DNA from: an uncultured Collinsella sp. | GTDB lineage: Bacteria; Actinomycetota; Coriobacteriia; Coriobacteriales; Coriobacteriaceae | Assembly: GCA_959018755.1 (NCBI GenBank) | Contig: CAUEMA010000027.1 | Coordinates: 1 to 16,222 of the forward strand | DNA length: 16,222 bases | Direction: 5' to 3' | Shown here: piece after piece, positions 1-7,800 of the stretch | Position numbering within the stretch: position 1 is the first letter of the stretch | How the letters are laid out: every line of letters begins with the position of its first letter | The notes under the pieces: model-generated | Told to the model about the DNA's origin: nothing | The model's input: only the letters and a program-made list of their open reading frames with translations | The model's database searches: none | Position numbers and translations under genes: made by a program

Positions 1-21
1 TTGGTGGTTAATCCATTCAAC

Positions 22-58
22 AAAGGGGCGCTGACTATCCCGGTCAGCGCCCCTTTTT
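22..58 (+). terminator. Intrinsic terminator of an upstream gene
   Basis: A perfect stem pairs 22-35 with 43-56 (core GGGGCGCTGAC against GTCAGCGCCCC) around a 7-nt loop, and ends in a run of five T at 54-58. It presumably ends a gene lying mostly left of the window. A TAA at 9-11 is a possible stop for that gene, but too little is visible to annotate it. Confidence 0.85.
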
Positions 59-59
59 A

Positions 60-153
60 AGTTGCGGTGAAATAGGGACTAAATAGGGGTTCTAGACGCC
101 AAAACAGTCCCTATTCCACCGCAACTTCATTGGGGCGTGCGACAATGCCCGTC
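60..153. repeat. 94-bp palindromic repeat, copy 1
   Basis: The first 65 bases form an inverted repeat: 61-80 (GTTGCGGTGAAATAGGGACT) pairs with 106-125 with one mismatch, around a centre containing TCTAGA. The unit runs on to about 153 (ends GACAATGCCCGTC). It recurs in the same orientation at 1955-2048 with about seven mismatches over 94 bp. Size and palindromic form suggest a REP- or MITE-like dispersed element. It has no coding capacity. Confidence 0.8.
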
Positions 154-176
154 CCAAATTAGCAACCCTGCACCAA

Positions 177-218
177 GCCAAGGCCCCGTTCCGGAATGTG
201 CCGGAACGGGGCCTTGGC
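177..218. terminator. Perfect 18-bp hairpin, possible terminator of the minus-strand gene
   Basis: Bases 177-194 pair perfectly with 201-218 (core AAGGCCCCGTTCCGG) around loop AATGTG. It lies 27 bp past the stop codon of the minus-strand gene ending at 245, where a terminator is expected. Neither strand has a T-run beside the stem, so it may be a weak or Rho-assisted terminator, or an mRNA 3'-end stabiliser. Confidence 0.5.
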
Positions 219-244
219 GGTTGGGGTCAACTGAGTTTTGTTCG

Positions 245-1825
245 CTAGTCTACCTTTTGTCCGCACGTGGGGCAGAACTGGGCTTCGGGTACGAGCGGGG
301 TTCCGCAGTGACGGCAGAAGCGGGCAGGCTCGGCCGAAGCTGCTTGCATAGCCGGTGCTGTGGGCGCTACGGCGTTCTGCTGGGCGCGCTTCTGACGACG
401 ACGCTGCTTGCGCTGAGGCTTGGGCACTGCGGGTGTCGCACCGTTCGCGGTCTTTGCGCGCTTCTTACGGATGCAAAGGATAACGATCGCGCCACCGATG
501 ATGAGGACGATCGCCACGCCACCGCCAATAACAAACGACAGGTGAGTCTGGACAAAGTAGAGAACATCCTCGGGTACCGAATGAGGAATGTTCGACTTAT
601 AGATACTCACATGGATCGTGGCAGGGTCTTCATCATCGTCGTAAGTTGCCAAGATCTCGCGATCGCCTTTCATGAACGAAAGGTCGCACCAATGAGAATT
701 AAACTCGCTCTTGGCCCCAGTTTTTGCGTCAACTAGGCAAGCGGAGGATTTGTCATCGTTTGAGTAATTCCCAAGTAAGACGCCGCCATCATGCGAAATA
801 TCGCAGATGAAGCCATCGCCAAAGGGGAAGGCAATCGAGCTGATAGTGTTCCCTTTTTGCAAATCGATGACGCCGAGGCTCGTATCTTGCTCGTCCAGGT
901 AGTTATCATCGTCATCCTCTTCAGAAAGATCACTTGAGCTATTGCTAATATAAACGGGGTAGTAATCGCATGATCCGTGATCATATAGAGAAAAAGCGTG
1001 ATCCTCATCATCGGATATGGTGCTCAGGTTGGCGTCGCGGTCGGCTTTAATCAAAAAAGACTCACCTTGAAGAATAAAGCCTTCTGAGTCCGGGAGTGGG
1101 GTTGTTGAGCTTATTTCGATGCTGTCTGTTACTTTATTTACATGAGTAGTGTTTGATTTGGTCGAGCCGGTTTTTGTGTCGAACACTTTCAGAGTGACGG
1201 TGGATTTATCCGCGTTGGTCGTCACGACGTAAAAACAGTCTCCATCTTTCGAAAGCATTATCCGCGACCAATCGCTTTCTTTGGGGTAGCCCTGCATCTT
1301 GTTATCAGTCTTAAGATCATAAAGTGCGTACGAATAGTTATCATCGGAATCGTGCTGTATAACACATGCTGTTTCTCCGTTTTCGCTAATCAGAGCAAAG
1401 TCCTGAGTGTATTGTCCTGGTTCAAGCGAATGGACTGAACGACTTTGCTTTACAGGAGAAAAGATGACCAGGTCGGAGCCTTCTATCCAAGACAGCTGGC
1501 CATTCCACGATACTCTCGTCGAATTGAGGCTTTTCTTTGGGATGTCAACGGGGGTTGTGCTGCCGTCGTCCAAATTGATGAGGGATATTTTCAGGTTGTT
1601 TTCGTCATCGCCGTCAAACAGGTACTGATACCCTGAATCTAAATCATAGTTGATGACATACGAGTTTTCGCTGCTGGTCTTAAAACTGTATGACTTCTCG
1701 AGCTCGGGGGTCGGTACGCTGCCGCCGGCTAATGCTGTGGGAGGGGCTGCGAGCGGAGACAGGGCCGCGATCAGGCCGATGGTGACTGCTGCGATCCTTC
1801 CGCCCTTTTGGATGCTCTTAAACAT
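245..1825 (-). CDS. Secreted/membrane protein with C-terminal zinc ribbon, unknown function
   Basis: Encodes 526 residues. The start is placed at 1825, not at an in-frame ATG 75 nt upstream, because AGAGGAAAGG sits just before it and the product then begins with a typical signal sequence: basic head, hydrophobic core about 11-27, AxA-type site ALA at 31-33. Residues 34-430 are Asp/Ser-rich with recurring short beta-type segments holding Asp-Gly or Asp-rich turns, which suggests a beta-propeller-like extracellular domain; this is inferred from pattern only. A single membrane helix spans about 431-452, followed by a very basic linker and a zinc ribbon at 502-526 (CRHC and CPTC pairs) expected in the cytoplasm. 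Base use is split: the ectodomain part is AT-rich (42% GC in 721-780) while the tail is GC-rich (68% in 361-420). Repeat copies flank the gene. I do not recognise a named family; a cell-envelope sensor or scaffold is possible. Confidence 0.75.
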   Translation of the reverse strand: MFKSIQKGGRIAAVTIGLIAALSPLAAPPTALAGGSVPTPELEKSYSFKTSSENSYVINYDLDSGYQYLFDGDDENNLKISLINLDDGSTTPVDIPKKSLNSTRVSWNGQLSWIEGSDLVIFSPVKQSRSVHSLEPGQYTQDFALISENGETACVIQHDSDDNYSYALYDLKTDNKMQGYPKESDWSRIMLSKDGDCFYVVTTNADKSTVTLKVFDTKTGSTKSNTTHVNKVTDSIEISSTTPLPDSEGFILQGESFLIKADRDANLSTISDDEDHAFSLYDHGSCDYYPVYISNSSSDLSEEDDDDNYLDEQDTSLGVIDLQKGNTISSIAFPFGDGFICDISHDGGVLLGNYSNDDKSSACLVDAKTGAKSEFNSHWCDLSFMKGDREILATYDDDEDPATIHVSIYKSNIPHSVPEDVLYFVQTHLSFVIGGGVAIVLIIGGAIVILCIRKKRAKTANGATPAVPKPQRKQRRRQKRAQQNAVAPTAPAMQAASAEPARFCRHCGTPLVPEAQFCPTCGQKVD

Positions 1826-1954
1826 GGCAATCCTTTCCTCTGGATACGAATGCGATACTGCCATGGTTAATCGGGATTCCGAAGTCTTGTTGCGCAACAT
1901 TCACCATCGGCAACATTTTTCGGCCAGCAGTGCCGTCCCCAAGAGATCATTCTG

Positions 1955-2048
1955 AGTTGCGGTGAAATAGGGACTAAATGGGGGCTCTAGACGCCAAAAC
2001 AGTCCCTATTCCACCGCAATTTCATGGGGATGTGTGACAATGCCCGTC
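1955..2048. repeat. 94-bp palindromic repeat, copy 2
   Basis: Second copy of the unit at 60-153, in the same orientation. The inverted arms are 1956-1975 and 2001-2020 and the shared 3' tail ends GACAATGCCCGTC. It fills most of the gap between the minus-strand membrane protein gene and cutC, so it lies in the 5' region of both divergent genes and may be transcribed. TGTGACAAT at 2033-2041 resembles an extended -10 box and could serve cutC, but no matching -35 is visible. Confidence 0.8.
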
Positions 2049-2080
2049 GGAAAACATCTGCTGTCTTTGGGGGCCTATCT

Positions 2081-2758
2081 ATGCTGTACGAGTTTTGTGC
2101 CGAGAACTTTGAGCGAGTGCCGGCGGCCATCGAGACCGGTGCGGGGCGCATTGAGCTGTGTGACAACCTCGCCGTCGGTGGCACCACGCCTTCCGCCGGC
2201 GTTATTAGCGCTACAGTCAGCTACGCTCACGAGCATGCCGCGCGAGTGATGTGCATGATTCGTCCGCGCGGTGGCGACTTTCATTACAACCAGGACGAGC
2301 TGCGCATGATGGAGATGGACCTGGGCCTTGCTGTGAGTGCCGGCGTTGACGGCCTGGTCTTTGGCTGCTGTAAGCCCTGTGCCGGCGGCTGGGCGCTCGA
2401 CGAGTTCACCCTCGGCGCCCTCGTTATGGCTACGGGCTGCGCGACCGAGGAGTGCAAGCGCGAGTCCCTTGACATCACCTTCCACATGGCATTTGACCAG
2501 CTCTCGCCCGAGGCTCAGCTCGATGCGATTGATACGCTCGCCGACTGCGGCGTCACGCGCATTCTGACGCACGGTGGTGCTGCCGGTACGCCGATCGAGG
2601 ACAACTTCGAAAACCTGGCTCGTTTAATCGAGTATGCGGGCGATCGTTTGACCATCCTTCCCGGCGGCGGCATCACTACGGCAAATCGCGACGCGGTCGC
2701 GGCGGCGCTAGGCGTCTCCGAGCTCCATGGCACCAAGATCGTGCCGCTGGAGGTATAA
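2081..2758 (+). CDS. cutC: CutC-family protein (TIM barrel)
   Basis: Encodes 225 residues of the CutC family, a TIM barrel historically linked to copper homeostasis. Family signatures in order: RIELCDNLAVGGTTPS at 23-38, IRPRGGDFHY at 60-69, TFHMAFD at 133-139, TRILTHGG at 159-166 and PGGGI at 194-198. The start at 2081 was chosen because MLYEFC aligns with the family N-terminus and GGGGG sits 7 nt upstream; an in-frame ATG at 2024 would begin inside the repeat. It is somewhat shorter than E. coli CutC (248 aa), ending soon after the last strand. The biochemical role is unsettled: in E. coli the copper phenotype was later attributed to the sRNA MicL encoded in the cutC 3' end. Only 3 nt separate it from the next gene, so the two are probably co-transcribed and translationally coupled. 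Confidence 0.9.
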   Translation: MLYEFCAENFERVPAAIETGAGRIELCDNLAVGGTTPSAGVISATVSYAHEHAARVMCMIRPRGGDFHYNQDELRMMEMDLGLAVSAGVDGLVFGCCKPCAGGWALDEFTLGALVMATGCATEECKRESLDITFHMAFDQLSPEAQLDAIDTLADCGVTRILTHGGAAGTPIEDNFENLARLIEYAGDRLTILPGGGITTANRDAVAAALGVSELHGTKIVPLEV

Positions 2759-2761
2759 CCC

Positions 2762-3559
2762 GTGGCGCTGGTATTTGACGTTCAGCAGGCGAGCGGCAAG
2801 CCCGACGATAATCGTCGCCCTGGCACCGCGTGCCCTTTTTGCGGCACGGAGGGGCTCGCCAACATCATCCAGCGCGATGGTGACTGCATCTGGCTCGAGA
2901 ATAAGTTCAAGACCTTGCGGGCCACCCGTCAGACCGTATTGATCGAGTCGGCCAATCACGACGCCGACCTGGTGACTTATGAACCGGATGAGCTGCATCA
3001 TGTGATGCGGTTTGCCCTGGGCTGCTGGCAGCAGATGATTGATTCCCAACAGTACCGCAGTGTGCTCATGTACAAGAACAAAGGCCCGCTTTCGGGCGGC
3101 AGTCTGGTCCATCCGCACATGCAGATTGTGGGCTTGGAACAGGAGGACGGCTATGCTTCGCTGACTTCCGCCAATTTCGAAGGCATCAATGTCTGGCAGC
3201 AGGGGAGAATCTCGGTCAACATCTCAACCGAGCCGATTATGGGATTCTTTGAGGTCAACGTCTCGGCTCCACAGGGAATCGCCGCCAGCGACGACGTCCG
3301 CGACCAAGCCGAAGCGGACCTGTTTGCCGATGCGATTCAGGTGGCCCTGCGCTATATCCTGCACGAGCACCACGGCGGTCGCGCGGAGTCGTACAACTTG
3401 TTCTTCTACCACATGGACGGCCGGACCATTGCCAAGGCGCTGCCACGTTGGGTGGTATCGCCCTACTTCGTGGGCTATCGTCTGGCCCAGGTCAATGCCG
3501 AGACCACGCTCGATATCGATGCTGAGCGCCTACGCGCACATCTGGAAACGCTCGCATAG
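2762..3559 (+). CDS. HIT/GalT-like nucleotidyltransferase-fold protein (DUF4931 type)
   Basis: Encodes 265 residues with a GTG start. The Shine-Dalgarno GGAGG lies at 2749-2753 inside the last codons of cutC, which fixes the start and suggests coupling. The signature HPHMQ (His117, His119, Gln121) after a GPLSGGSL segment is the His-x-His-x-Gln active-site pattern of galactose-1-phosphate uridylyltransferase and the wider HIT superfamily, where the central His is nucleotidylated. CPFCG at 24-28 is half of a zinc-binding site as in GalT. I assign it to the DUF4931-type GalT-like group from overall appearance; the true substrate is unknown. It is not a normal GalT: it is shorter than typical GalT enzymes and has no galactose genes nearby. 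It ends 30 bp from a convergent transporter gene, with no clear terminator between. Confidence 0.8.
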   Translation: MALVFDVQQASGKPDDNRRPGTACPFCGTEGLANIIQRDGDCIWLENKFKTLRATRQTVLIESANHDADLVTYEPDELHHVMRFALGCWQQMIDSQQYRSVLMYKNKGPLSGGSLVHPHMQIVGLEQEDGYASLTSANFEGINVWQQGRISVNISTEPIMGFFEVNVSAPQGIAASDDVRDQAEADLFADAIQVALRYILHEHHGGRAESYNLFFYHMDGRTIAKALPRWVVSPYFVGYRLAQVNAETTLDIDAERLRAHLETLA

Positions 3560-3589
3560 CAAGGCGAACGCCTGCGAAAAGCGTGCTGC

Positions 3590-4588
3590 CTAGCGTGCCA
3601 TCGCGTCGCGGCCGGCTTCGACCCGCTTGCGCTGTTTGGCGCGCTCCTCGCCGGTTAGGCGCTCAAAGAGATGCCCGATAATCGAGGCGAGTATCTGCTG
3701 AAACAGCGTTCCGCACATGACGGGAAACACGACTTCGCCTGGAAAGTACTGCGTGGCGATGACGGCGCCCGAAGAGATATTGCGCATGCCGCAGGTAAAG
3801 CACATGGTAGTCGTCTCGCTATATGGCAGATGCAGCGCACGTGCGACCAGAAAACCGACGACAAAGCCGCTGATGGCGAAGACCAAAATAAAGAGGGCGA
3901 CTTCCAGGCGCACCGTGTTCATGTGCAGCACGTACTCGCTCATGGCGGTGGAGTTGGACGCGATGACCCCCATCATCATGAACTTACAGGCGGGCGAAAG
4001 CGCGGGGGAGAGCTTCTCGTGTCCCCATCCACGCGTGAGCTCGTTGATCACGATGCCGAGCACGGCGGGGATGGCGATCATAAAGGCCATGTCCTGCATC
4101 ATGCTCGGCACATCGATCGAGACCGTGGCGCCCAGCAAGAGCTTGAGCGTAAGAGGAATCGTCACAGGCGAGATAACCGAGGACGTCAGGATGATGGTGA
4201 GCGCGAGCGGGCCGTTGCCGCCGAACATGCTAATCCACATAAAGGCAGTGACTGCCACGGGTACGCTGTACTCGAGCACGATGCCGCAGACAAGGTTGGG
4301 GTTTGAACCAAAGAACAACGACCCCATGGCATAGGCTGCTATGGGAATAAACACCGCCGAGACCAGCAGCGCCAAAATCAGGTGCAGGGGACGGCGGAAC
4401 ACCTCAGCTACCTGGTGGAAGGTGTTGCTGAGCGCGCCTTGGAACGTCATGAAGGCAAACAAGGTGGGAACGATGGGCTTGAGAACGCCGATCTGCTGAG
4501 GAAAGAGCACGCCGAGCGCCACGCAAATCGGAACGATGATCTGCATGTGCCCCGCGAGAAATTTGCCCAGTCCAACCCATTGCTTCAT
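3590..4588 (-). CDS. Bile acid:sodium symporter-family transporter
   Basis: Encodes 332 residues with eight to ten hydrophobic segments covering about 12-310, then a short basic tail. The motif TCGMRN at 265-270 followed by a small-residue-rich helix, and the EYSVPVA region near 106-112, match the BASS/SBF superfamily (bile acid:Na+ symporter and relatives). Members carry organic anions such as bile acids, pantoate or pyruvate; the substrate cannot be read from sequence. In a gut commensal bile acid import is an attractive idea but unsupported here, since no bile salt hydrolase or hydroxysteroid dehydrogenase gene is in the window. The start at 4588 has AAAGGGAGT about 12 nt upstream. It is convergent with the HIT-like gene and divergent from recJ. 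Confidence 0.85.
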   Translation of the reverse strand: MKQWVGLGKFLAGHMQIIVPICVALGVLFPQQIGVLKPIVPTLFAFMTFQGALSNTFHQVAEVFRRPLHLILALLVSAVFIPIAAYAMGSLFFGSNPNLVCGIVLEYSVPVAVTAFMWISMFGGNGPLALTIILTSSVISPVTIPLTLKLLLGATVSIDVPSMMQDMAFMIAIPAVLGIVINELTRGWGHEKLSPALSPACKFMMMGVIASNSTAMSEYVLHMNTVRLEVALFILVFAISGFVVGFLVARALHLPYSETTTMCFTCGMRNISSGAVIATQYFPGEVVFPVMCGTLFQQILASIIGHLFERLTGEERAKQRKRVEAGRDAMAR

Positions 4589-4670
4589 ATGCGCTTGTGA
4601 CTCCCTTTGCTCGTGAATCCGTTTTGAATGGATATGCTAGACGCTCGCATGCGTCCGTGCGTCAGAAACG

Positions 4671-4685
4671 CTCGAATATTTCGAG
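4671..4685. promoter_or_regulatory. Perfect 15-bp palindrome between divergent genes
   Basis: CTCGAATATTTCGAG is a 6-3-6 perfect inverted repeat. It lies 83 bp upstream of the transporter start and 66 bp before the recJ -10 box, a position suitable for an operator acting on either gene. It loosely resembles a LexA-type box (CGAA...TTCG), but the spacing differs from the CGAAC-N4-GTTCG consensus. No regulator can be assigned. Confidence 0.3.
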
Positions 4686-4750
4686 GCTATTACCGGCATC
4701 GTTTATCGAAACCGCGGCGTGCTGCGGCGATTTGCGTCCGCGCTGCACGG

Positions 4751-4756
4751 TATAAT
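4751..4756 (+). promoter_or_regulatory. -10 box of the recJ-rel transcription unit
   Basis: A perfect TATAAT lies 57 bp before the upstream ORF and 109 bp before the recJ start. The best -35 candidate, GATTTG at 4729-4734 with 16-bp spacing, is poor, so the promoter may need an activator or rely on the -10 alone. Transcription would begin near 4763. Confidence 0.6.
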
Positions 4757-4812
4757 AAATCCGTTCAACAGATCTGCCTGCCGAAGCGGGCATACGCAGA
4801 GGACTCATCGCT

Positions 4813-4878
4813 ATGAACCGTGAGAGGTATCGCGGCGACCTGCCCCTATCGGGGGTGGGCGCCTATGTCATCGCTTAA
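4813..4878 (+). CDS. Upstream ORF (21 codons) overlapping the recJ start
   Basis: ATG at 4813 opens a frame of 21 sense codons (begins MNRERYRG, ends GAYVIA) and stops with TAA at 4876-4878. The Shine-Dalgarno AGAGGA at 4798-4803 is 9 nt from the ATG and is better than the one in front of recJ. The ORF runs 14 nt past the recJ ATG in another frame, the layout of translational coupling or a leader peptide. It has no run of one amino acid that would suggest classical attenuation. Translation is inferred from the ribosome binding site and position only. Confidence 0.4.
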   Translation: MNRERYRGDLPLSGVGAYVIA

Positions 4879-7800
4879 GACGACGCATCGCTGGGCGGTC
4901 GCTCAGCATAACCCCGAGCTCGAAAAGAAGCTTTCGGCTGGCTTGGGCATACCCGGGCTGGTGGCGCGCATTATGGTTGCGCACGGCATTACATCCATCG
5001 AGGAAGGCCAGCTGTTTTTGACGCCTTCGCTCGATCGCGACTGGGCGGACCCGCTCGTTATTCCGGGCATGGCGGCCGTCGCCGACCGCGTTGAGCGTGC
5101 TATTCGCAGCCACGAGCGCATCGCCGTCTTTGGCGATTTTGACGTCGACGGCATTACGTCGACTTGTCTGTTGACCGAGGCGTTGCGTTCGTTTGGTGCC
5201 AACGTCACGCCGTTTATTCCGCATCGCTTTGACGAGGGCTACGGCCTGTCGCGTGCGGCGCTCGACCGCGTCAACGAGCTCGCTCAACCCAACCTGATTG
5301 TGACCGTCGATAACGGTATTGCTGCCAAGGAAGAGGTCTCCTATCTGGAGAGCCTGGGGATCGATTTGGTGGTCACGGACCATCACGAGCCCTCCGACCA
5401 GGTGCCGCAGGGCGTGCCCCTGACCGATCCCAAGCTCGAGGACGAGGGCCCCTCGCGCGAGCTTGCCGGTGCCGGTGTGGCGCTTAAGCTGGTGCAGGTC
5501 CTGGGCGAGCGTTTGGGCAAGCCGTCGTATTGGCGTTCGCTGATCGAGATCGCGGCGCTTGGAACCGTGTCCGACATGATGCCGCTGACGCCCGAGAACC
5601 GCGCGCTGGTCGCCGAGGGCATCCAGCAGATGCGCGTGACCGCCCGCCCCGGCTATATCGCGCTGGCCGCGCTCGCCAAGGCCGACCTCTCTACCATTAC
5701 GGCCGACGGCCTGTCATTTTCGCTCATTCCCCGCTTAAACGCTGCCGGCCGCATGGCTGATCCCAAGCTGGCGCTCGACCTGCTGCTTGCCCGCGACCCC
5801 ATCGAAGCGAGCGCGCTTGCCGCCGAGCTCGAGGAAATCAATCGCCAACGCCGCGAGATCGAGGCCGAGCTTACGCGCGATGCCATGGCGAAGGTCGAGG
5901 AGACCTATGACGGCGGTCGCGCAATCGTCGTGGGTGGCGAGGGCTGGCACGAGGGCGTTAAGGGTATCGTGGCGAGCCGCCTGACCAACCGTTATCACGT
6001 GCCGGCGCTGCTGTTCTCGATCGAAAACGGTATCGCTCGCGGTTCGGGTCGCTCGGTGGGCAAGGTCAACCTGTTCGACGCCGTAGAACGCTGCTCCGAT
6101 CTGCTGATTCGTCGCGGCGGGCATGCGGGTGCGGTGGGCGTGACCATCGAGGCGTCCAAGCTCGACGAGTTCCGTCGTCGCCTTTCCGCCGTGCTGTCCG
6201 AGCTTCCCGCCGAGGATTTTGAGGACACCGACGAGGTTGCCGCCGCCGTCGACCTCTCCGAGCTGAATATTGAGACCATCGAGCAGATCTCCCGTCTTGA
6301 GCCGTTTGGCCAGGGCAACAAGGTGCCGCTGTTGGCGGCCGAGGGTGTGACGATGTGCGACCGCGCCGTGGTGGGCAAAACCGGCGAGCACATGCGCTTC
6401 GTGGCGACCGATGGCGCCGCGAGCGTGCCGGCCATTATGTTCCGCGTGCCGCAGATCGATAAGCTCATCAATTGCGATAGCGCCGTCGATTTGGTGTTCG
6501 AGGCCGTGGCCGAGCATTGGCAAGGTCGCGTAAAGCCAAAGCTCATGATCAAGGATGTCTTGGTCCGCGATACCACGGCGCCCAGCGTTGACGACCCGGC
6601 ATGTGAGCTTCGCCGCGGCGTGGAGCCTGCGGACGCCGGTCTTCGTCTGGAGTCCCGCAAGCGCCAAACGCTCGCCCAGCTTTCCTATATCGAGCTGACG
6701 CGCTCGCTTATCCATAGCTTTATCGGCTCGAACCAGCCGCACCGCGCTCAGGTCGAGGCACTCGACGCGCTCGCCGACCACCAGAGCGTCTTGGCCGTTA
6801 TGGGAACGGGCCGCGGCAAGTCTCTTATCTTCCATGTGCATGCCGCGCGTGAGGCGGTCCTTCGCGGGCGTGCGAGCATCTTTGTCTATCCGCTGCGTGC
6901 GCTCGTTGCCGACCAGGCCTATCACCTCTCGTCGACGATGGCCGCGCTCGGCATTGGCGTAGGCGTGCTGACCGGCGAGACCGTGGAGGCGGCGCGCGAT
7001 GACGTGTTTGCTGGCTTGGCTGCGGGCCGCACCGGCATCGTGCTCACGACGCCCGAGTTCCTGTCCATTCACCGCGACCGCTTTGCGCGTTCGGGGCGCA
7101 TCGGTTTTGTCGTTATCGATGAGGCGCATCATGCCGGTCTTGCCAAGGGCGGCGACCGGAGCGCCTATCTCGACATGCCCGATATCCTCAAGGCCCTGGG
7201 CGACCCGGTCGTTCTGGCCGCGACTGCCACCGCAACGGCTCCGGTTGTGGCCGAGCTCGCCCGCGTGCTACCGATTACCCGTACGGTGGTCGACGAGACG
7301 GTGCGCGAGAACTTGCAGCTCGAGGATGACCGAGACCTTGCGAGCCGCGAGAACCGCCTGGTGTCAATCGTGGCGACGGGGGAGAAGACCGTCATCTACG
7401 TCAACTCGCGCGACCAGTCCGTGGCGCTTGCTAAGACGCTGCGCAAGCGGGTACCCGATTGCGCGACCCGCATCGCGTTCTATAACGCGGGGCTTGCGCG
7501 CTCCGATCGTCGCCGCGTGGAGGAAGCATTCCGAGACGGCAGCCTCAGCTGCATCGTCTCGACATCTGCCTTTGGCGAGGGCGTCAACCTGCCCGATATT
7601 CGCCATGTCGTGCTCTATCACATGCCGTTTGGCGGCATTGAGTTTAACCAGATGAGCGGCCGCGCCGGTCGCGATGGCCAGCCCGCCGTGATCCATCTGC
7701 TCTATTCGTCGCGCGACGCCCGCATTAACGAGCGCCTGCTCGACTGCTATGCGCCCGAGCGCGACGAGCTCGTCACGCTCTATCGCGCGCTGCAGACCAT

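Noticed and set aside
137..736. 199-codon plus-strand frame opposite the zinc-ribbon gene
   Set aside because: It begins inside the repeat, crosses the 18-bp hairpin and runs antisense to the membrane protein tail. No ribosome site or domain is visible.
2024..2080. ATG at 2024 as the cutC start
   Set aside because: It would add 19 residues encoded partly by the repeat and not seen in the family; MLYEFC at 2081 matches the family N-terminus and has a ribosome site.
5735..7132. 465-codon open frame on the minus strand opposite recJ
   Set aside because: It is an antisense shadow of the RecJ-helicase frame, His/Ala/Gly-rich in composition, with no start context or recognisable domain.
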